A stretch of DNA of 64,000 bases from DASSFZ01 sp035292585 (GTDB taxonomy: Bacteria; Chloroflexota; Anaerolineae; Fen-1058), in contig DATDPU010000159.1 of NCBI GenBank assembly GCA_035292585.1, positions 7,040 to 71,039 of the forward strand, written 5' to 3'. Both the position numbers and the translations under genes were made by a program. Each line of letters opens with the position of its first letter. Within the stretch, counting starts at the first letter, position 1. The notes under the pieces are model-generated. The model had not been told where the DNA came from. It did not search any database and saw only the letters and a list, made by a program, of their open reading frames with translations. Positions 60,983 to 64,000 of the stretch are shown in pieces.

Positions 60983-61240
60983 ATGCCGCGCATTCGATGT
61001 CATTATGAAGACTGCATCTTCTTAGAGTCCGGTTACTGTACCGCCGATCGAATCGAGCTGGATCCGGAAACCGGCTGTTTGACCTATCAACAGGCCGACG
61101 AAGTGGAGGCGCCCGTTGCCGAGTGGGAAGAAGAAGAGGAAGAGGTCGCCGACGAAGAAGAAGAAGTAGAAGAGGATGAAGAAGTGGAGTGGGATGAGGA
61201 TGAGGAAGAAGAAGACGACGATGAGGAGGAGGAGTGGTAA
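60983..61240 (+). CDS. Small acidic protein with an N-terminal four-Cys motif
   Basis: An 85-residue protein in two parts. Residues 1-35 hold four cysteines, C6-x4-C11-x7-C19-x11-C31-type spacing (RIRCHYEDCIFLESGYC, then ETGCLTY), a probable small metal site. Residues about 40-85 are almost all Glu/Asp with a few Trp, ending EEEEW. AGGAGGAAAG precedes the ATG. Similar CxYxxCxFL starts are common in Chloroflexota as uncharacterised proteins. Function unknown; the tail could bind a basic protein or cations. It is monocistronic with a strong terminator. Confidence 0.8.
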   Translation: MPRIRCHYEDCIFLESGYCTADRIELDPETGCLTYQQADEVEAPVAEWEEEEEEVADEEEEVEEDEEVEWDEDEEEEDDDEEEEW

Positions 61241-61297
61241 CCGGATCGAGTCGCGTGCGGGATACCACTCTGACCTGACGCTGGATAGAAAAACGAA

Positions 61298-61329
61298 GCG
61301 GGCTTCACTGCGAAGCCCGCTTGTTGTTT
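61298..61329. terminator. Bidirectional terminator
   Basis: Perfect 9-bp stem GCGGGCTTC/GAAGCCCGC (61298-61306, 61312-61320), loop ACTGC; TTGTTGTTT follows on the plus strand and TTCGTTTTT on the minus strand. It serves the acidic protein gene and the convergent S1-domain gene. Confidence 0.88.
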
Positions 61330-61352
61330 CTCGCTGAAGAACCTGGCCGTCG

Positions 61353-62300
61353 TTACACTTTCGGAACGTGTTGCTCAATTGTGCGTCTGAAGATCTCCTC
61401 TTGCTCGTCGCGTGAGGTTTCCAGCGCCGCGCGCTCCGCGGCCCGTTTCTCCGCGCGCCGGCCGCGCTTCTGCGCCTGGCGGAAGGCGATCTCCATGGGG
61501 GTGAGCAACGGCGCTTCTGGTTCGGTTTCGATCGCCGCTTCGCGCTCCAACGCCTTGATAGACAATTTGATCTGCTTCTTGCGCGGGTCGACCTCGAGAA
61601 CCTGCGCTTCGACTTCTTCGCCGACCTTCAGCAAATCGGAGGGATGGCCGACGTAGCCGGCCCCGATCTCGCTGACGTGAATCATCCCTTCACGTTCGGC
61701 TCCGATATCGACGAACGCGCCGAATTTCTCCAGCCGCGTGACCTTACCGCTCACCGTTTGGCCGCGCTTGATCTCACTCCAATCCACCGCGGGCGGTTCG
61801 ACGAGCGAGAGGCCGATGCGGTTTTCTTTGCGATTGACCGACGTGACCCACACCGTCACCTCGTCGCCCTCTTTCACCACGTCGGAAGGCTTGTTCACCC
61901 GCGTCTTCGCCATTTGGCTGACGGGCACCAGGCCATCTTTAGGCGCGCCAATACTGACGAAGGCGCCGAAGTCTTCCACGCGCACCACCTTGCCGGTCAG
62001 CTTCATGCGCCGCTGCAGATCATTCCAGTCCAGGGGCAGCGGCTCGATCATCGTCAGCGCGATCAGGTTTTGTTGCGGCTTGACTTGCTTGACCCAGGTC
62101 GTGATCGGGTCGCCCGCTTTCAAGATATCGGCCACGCGCGTCACCGGACGATCGGCCTTAAGCTGCGAGATGTGAAGAAAGGCCGCTTGCTCCGCGCCGA
62201 TATCGACGCGCGCGCCGGCTAATTCAACTTTGACGATTTTGCCCTCAAACTTCATTTTGGGTTTGATGTCATTTAGGGAGAGCAGCTGGCTGTCAGACAC
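61353..62300 (-). CDS. S1-domain RNA-binding protein (ribosomal protein S1-like)
   Basis: A 315-residue protein with three S1/OB repeats: about 14-75 (KFEGKIVKVELAGARVDIG), 88-158 (KLTGKVVRVEDFGAFVSIG) and 175-245 (TVSGKVTRLEKFGAFVDIG), then a basic/acidic helical tail (RQAQKRGRRAEKRAAERAA). Short S1 proteins of this type act in translation initiation in many phyla. I use the GTG at 62300, since AGAGG is 6 nt upstream; an in-frame ATG at 62333 sits in a hairpin and is less likely. A consensus promoter drives it. Confidence 0.9.
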   Translation of the reverse strand: MSDSQLLSLNDIKPKMKFEGKIVKVELAGARVDIGAEQAAFLHISQLKADRPVTRVADILKAGDPITTWVKQVKPQQNLIALTMIEPLPLDWNDLQRRMKLTGKVVRVEDFGAFVSIGAPKDGLVPVSQMAKTRVNKPSDVVKEGDEVTVWVTSVNRKENRIGLSLVEPPAVDWSEIKRGQTVSGKVTRLEKFGAFVDIGAEREGMIHVSEIGAGYVGHPSDLLKVGEEVEAQVLEVDPRKKQIKLSIKALEREAAIETEPEAPLLTPMEIAFRQAQKRGRRAEKRAAERAALETSRDEQEEIFRRTIEQHVPKV

Positions 62301-62331
62301 GAGGAACCTCTTTTTATCGATCAACATGATC

Positions 62332-62353
62332 ATGCCCCGTTGGGACGGGGCAT
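62332..62353 (-). promoter_or_regulatory. Hairpin in the S1-gene leader
   Basis: Perfect 9-bp arms ATGCCCCGT/ACGGGGCAT with a 4-nt loop, in the 60-nt leader between promoter and GTG start. It ends about 25 nt before the ribosome-binding site; a candidate autoregulatory stem, as known for rpsA mRNA in enterobacteria. Confidence 0.55.
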
Positions 62354-62368
62354 GCGACCAACGCGGGC

Positions 62369-62397
62369 ATTATACCGCGCTGGAACAAGACTGTCAA
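62369..62397 (-). promoter_or_regulatory. Consensus promoter of the S1-domain gene
   Basis: TTGACA (62392-62397), 17-bp spacer, TATAAT (62369-62374) on the minus strand: both hexamers perfect. Confidence 0.92.
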
Positions 62398-62423
62398 ACT
62401 TTGTGGCCGACTGAACGATCGCG

Positions 62424-62448
62424 CCGGGGCGAGCAGCGCTCGCCCCGG
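62424..62448. repeat. Perfect hairpin CCGGGGCGAGC downstream of recA
   Basis: 11-bp arms around AGC. No T-run on the minus strand follows, but its position after recA suggests a transcription end or mRNA-stabilising structure. A second imperfect pair AACTTCC/GGAAGTT surrounds 62454-62523. Confidence 0.6.
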
Positions 62449-62539
62449 CCCAACAACTTCCCGATTTCCGCAGCCGCGCATAGGGCTGCCCGCCTGCGGG
62501 TTCAAACGTGGAAAAGCGGAAGTTATTTTCGGACGGCTC

Positions 62540-63751
62540 CTAAGCCTCGACTTCCTCCAGCGCTTCCGGCGCTTCGCCGGTCGTTGGGAGCTCTTCTCCC
62601 GCCAGCAGCGCGGTCTCATCCTCTTCGTCGGCGTGGAAACCGTTGCCTCTGCCATTGCTGGACGGCGCCGGCGCTGCCGCCGCCGCAACCTGTTGCATCA
62701 CCCGATCGCGGATGGTCGCTTCGATCTCGGCCGACACCTCAGGATGCGCTTTAAGGAATTCCTTGGCGCTCTCGCGGCCCTGGCCGAGCTTCGTCTCGCC
62801 ATAGGAGAAGAAGGCGCCGCGTTTGGTGATGATCTCCATCGCCGCGCCGATATCCAGGATGTCGCCCGACTTGGAGATGCCTTCGTTGTACATGATATCG
62901 AACTCGGCCTCACGGAAGGGTGGGGCGATCTTGTTCTTGGTCACGCGCACCTTGACCCGATTGCCCACCACTTCGGTGTTGGTCTTGATGCTCTGAGTCC
63001 GACGAATATCCAGGCGGACCGAGGCGTAGAACTTCAGCGCGTTGCCGCCGGTTGTCGTTTCGGGGTTGCCGAACATCACGCCGATCTTCATGCGCAATTG
63101 ATTCGTGAAGATCATGGACGTGTTCGACTGCTTGATCGCGCCCGAAAGTTTACGCAACGCCTGCGACATCAAGCGCGCCTGCAAGCCCATGTGACTATCG
63201 CCCATCTCGCCTTCGATCTCGGCGCGCGGCACGAGCGCGGCGACCGAGTCAAGCACAATCACGTCGACCGCGCCCGAACGGACGAGGTTCTCGGCGATTT
63301 CGAGGGCTTGTTCGCCGGTGTCGGGTTGGGCGATGTACAGGTTGTCCACGTCCACGCCGCAGCGCGCCGCGTAACTCGGATCGAGCGCGTGCTCCATGTC
63401 GATGTACGCCGCGATACCGCCGCGCTTTTGCGCCTCGGCGACGATATGCTGGCAGAGCGTGGTCTTGCCTGACGATTCTGGGCCATAGATTTCGGTGACA
63501 CGGCCGCGCGGGATGCCGCCGGCTCCCAGCGCCAAATCCAGGGCCAGTGAACCGGTGGGAACTGTTTCCACTCTCATGTGCGTTGCCTCACCTAGCCGCA
63601 TGATCGTGCCTTCTCCAAAACGTTTAATAATCGTGCTCAGCGTCTGGTCGAGCGCGCGGACCCGCCCCGGATCGACTGGCGGCTTCGCCAGGACAGGATT
63701 CATTTTCGCCTCAAGTTCTTCGGCGGTTTGCTTCTTCTTTCGCGGTGCCAT
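62540..63751 (-). CDS. recA: Recombinase A
   Basis: DNA strand-exchange ATPase and LexA co-protease. The 403-residue protein has Walker A GPESSGKT (90-97), YIDMEHALDP, Walker B VIVLDSVAALVP, loop L1/L2 regions including GVMFGNPETTTGGNALKFYASVR and KNKIAPPFREAEFDI. Residues 1-30 form a basic/Pro extension (APRKKKQTAEE) and the C-terminal ~55 residues are acidic, as usual. Start at 63751 with GGGGAG 8 nt upstream. A strong promoter with an SOS-box-like sequence precedes it. Confidence 0.98.
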   Translation of the reverse strand: MAPRKKKQTAEELEAKMNPVLAKPPVDPGRVRALDQTLSTIIKRFGEGTIMRLGEATHMRVETVPTGSLALDLALGAGGIPRGRVTEIYGPESSGKTTLCQHIVAEAQKRGGIAAYIDMEHALDPSYAARCGVDVDNLYIAQPDTGEQALEIAENLVRSGAVDVIVLDSVAALVPRAEIEGEMGDSHMGLQARLMSQALRKLSGAIKQSNTSMIFTNQLRMKIGVMFGNPETTTGGNALKFYASVRLDIRRTQSIKTNTEVVGNRVKVRVTKNKIAPPFREAEFDIMYNEGISKSGDILDIGAAMEIITKRGAFFSYGETKLGQGRESAKEFLKAHPEVSAEIEATIRDRVMQQVAAAAAPAPSSNGRGNGFHADEEDETALLAGEELPTTGEAPEALEEVEA

Positions 63752-63818
63752 GGCATGTTCTCCCCTGAAGTCTAGTGGTCTGGCTGGTCGAATGACGTCA
63801 AGTAGGCGTAATGGCAAG

Positions 63819-63847
63819 ATGATAGCACAAACGTTCTATCCTGTCAA
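63819..63847 (-). promoter_or_regulatory. recA promoter with SOS-box-like spacer
   Basis: TTGACA (63842-63847), 17-bp spacer, TATCAT (63819-63824) on the minus strand. The spacer contains GAACGTTTGTGC (63825-63836), one mismatch from the Gram-positive LexA box GAAC-N4-GTTC. Confidence 0.8.
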
Positions 63848-63890
63848 TCGGTTTTCAGGCTCGTGTGCACGCAAAGGTTGTCAGGGAGAA

Positions 63891-63941
63891 TGAGCCTGGG
63901 GTAGGATCGCAGTTGGTCAAAACCCACCCTACCCGAGGCTC
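63891..63941. repeat. Inverted repeat GAGCCTGGGGTAGG before the last gene
   Basis: Arms GAGCCTGGGGTAGG (about 63891-63904) and CCTACCCGAGGCTC (about 63928-63941), 13 of 14 matched, directly before the ATG of the partial gene. Could be an IS end, operator or terminator-like stem. Confidence 0.6.
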
Positions 63942-63944
63942 AGC

Positions 63945-64000
63945 ATGGACTATAGCACTGAAACGATCACGCGCATAGCGCAACAGGTCGTCGACACATT
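63945..64000 (+). CDS. Start of an unidentified gene (cut by the window end)
   Basis: ATG followed by an open frame of 18 codons, MDYSTETITRIAQQVVDT, to the last base. No Shine-Dalgarno is visible. The short helical start and the inverted repeat in front would fit a transposase, but the fragment is too short to assign. Confidence 0.4.
   Translation, partial: MDYSTETITRIAQQVVDT

Noticed and set aside
61022..61378. Phe/Leu- and Ser-rich open frames on the minus strand
   Set aside because: Antisense of the poly-acidic gene (GAA/GAG runs read as Phe/Leu/Ser); no motif.

Overview
The window is a gene-dense, high-GC bacterial chromosome segment. I read it as Chloroflexota (Anaerolineae or a relative), with moderate confidence. 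Reasons: a coenzyme F420 gene set, two proteins with the DUF2298 (Chlor_Arch_YYY) signature, an Agl23-like (TIGR03663-type) membrane protein, small CxYxxCxFL acidic proteins typical of that phylum, and near-consensus TTGACA/TATAAT promoters often placed so close to start codons that the mRNA would be leaderless. No rRNA or CRISPR array was seen; there is one tRNA (Asp).

Layout. 1-2.7 kb: a six-hairpin glycosidase and a YbaK-type deacylase (minus), then tRNA-Asp with its own promoter and terminator. 2.8-12.3 kb: a long minus-strand run with a PLP enzyme, an unknown protein, a class III CoA-transferase, a small membrane protein, an SsnA-like amidohydrolase, an F420-dependent NADP reductase, cofE, a nitroreductase, cofC and a lipoprotein M1 peptidase. 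12.4-15.9 kb: an S9 peptidase and a class II aldolase-like gene behind a long structured leader. 16.1-20.3 kb (plus): two ChrB-type proteins followed by MATE and MFS exporters. 20.3-27.8 kb (plus): a pyrimidine operon pyrB-x-pyrF-pyrE-pyrD-pyrK-(LysM/C39)-pyrC, preceded by a promoter and an attenuator-like terminator. 27.9-32.4 kb (minus): lepA, a GAF histidine kinase with a tiny partner gene, and tlyA. 32.5-51.8 kb (plus): a surface-glycan module with an LPG-synthase-like flippase, CDP-paratose epimerase-like protein, GT4, methyltransferase and four large polytopic membrane proteins (GT39-like/DUF2298/Agl23-like). 52.2-60.9 kb (plus): sucC, sucD, another large polytopic protein, a URO-D-family protein, moeA and a DsbA-VKOR pair. 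61.0-64.0 kb: a small acidic Cys protein (plus), an S1-domain protein and recA (minus), and the start of an unidentified gene (plus).

How the parts work together. CofE, CofC and the F420 reductase make and use F420; the nitroreductase between them probably belongs to the same chemistry. The pyr genes cover UMP synthesis from carbamoyl-aspartate onward. The polytopic proteins, flippase, epimerase and GT4 look like an envelope glycosylation pathway. DsbA plus VKOR form an oxidative protein-folding pair.

The most unusual property is the repeat load. At least seven families of palindromic or tandem elements occupy gene junctions, and several are carried inside open reading frames without breaking them. 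The extreme case is a 372-bp CAAT/CAAC tetranucleotide tract (93 units) inside the DUF2298 gene at 42996-46202, where gain or loss of one unit would truncate the protein; this is the architecture of a phase-variable surface gene.
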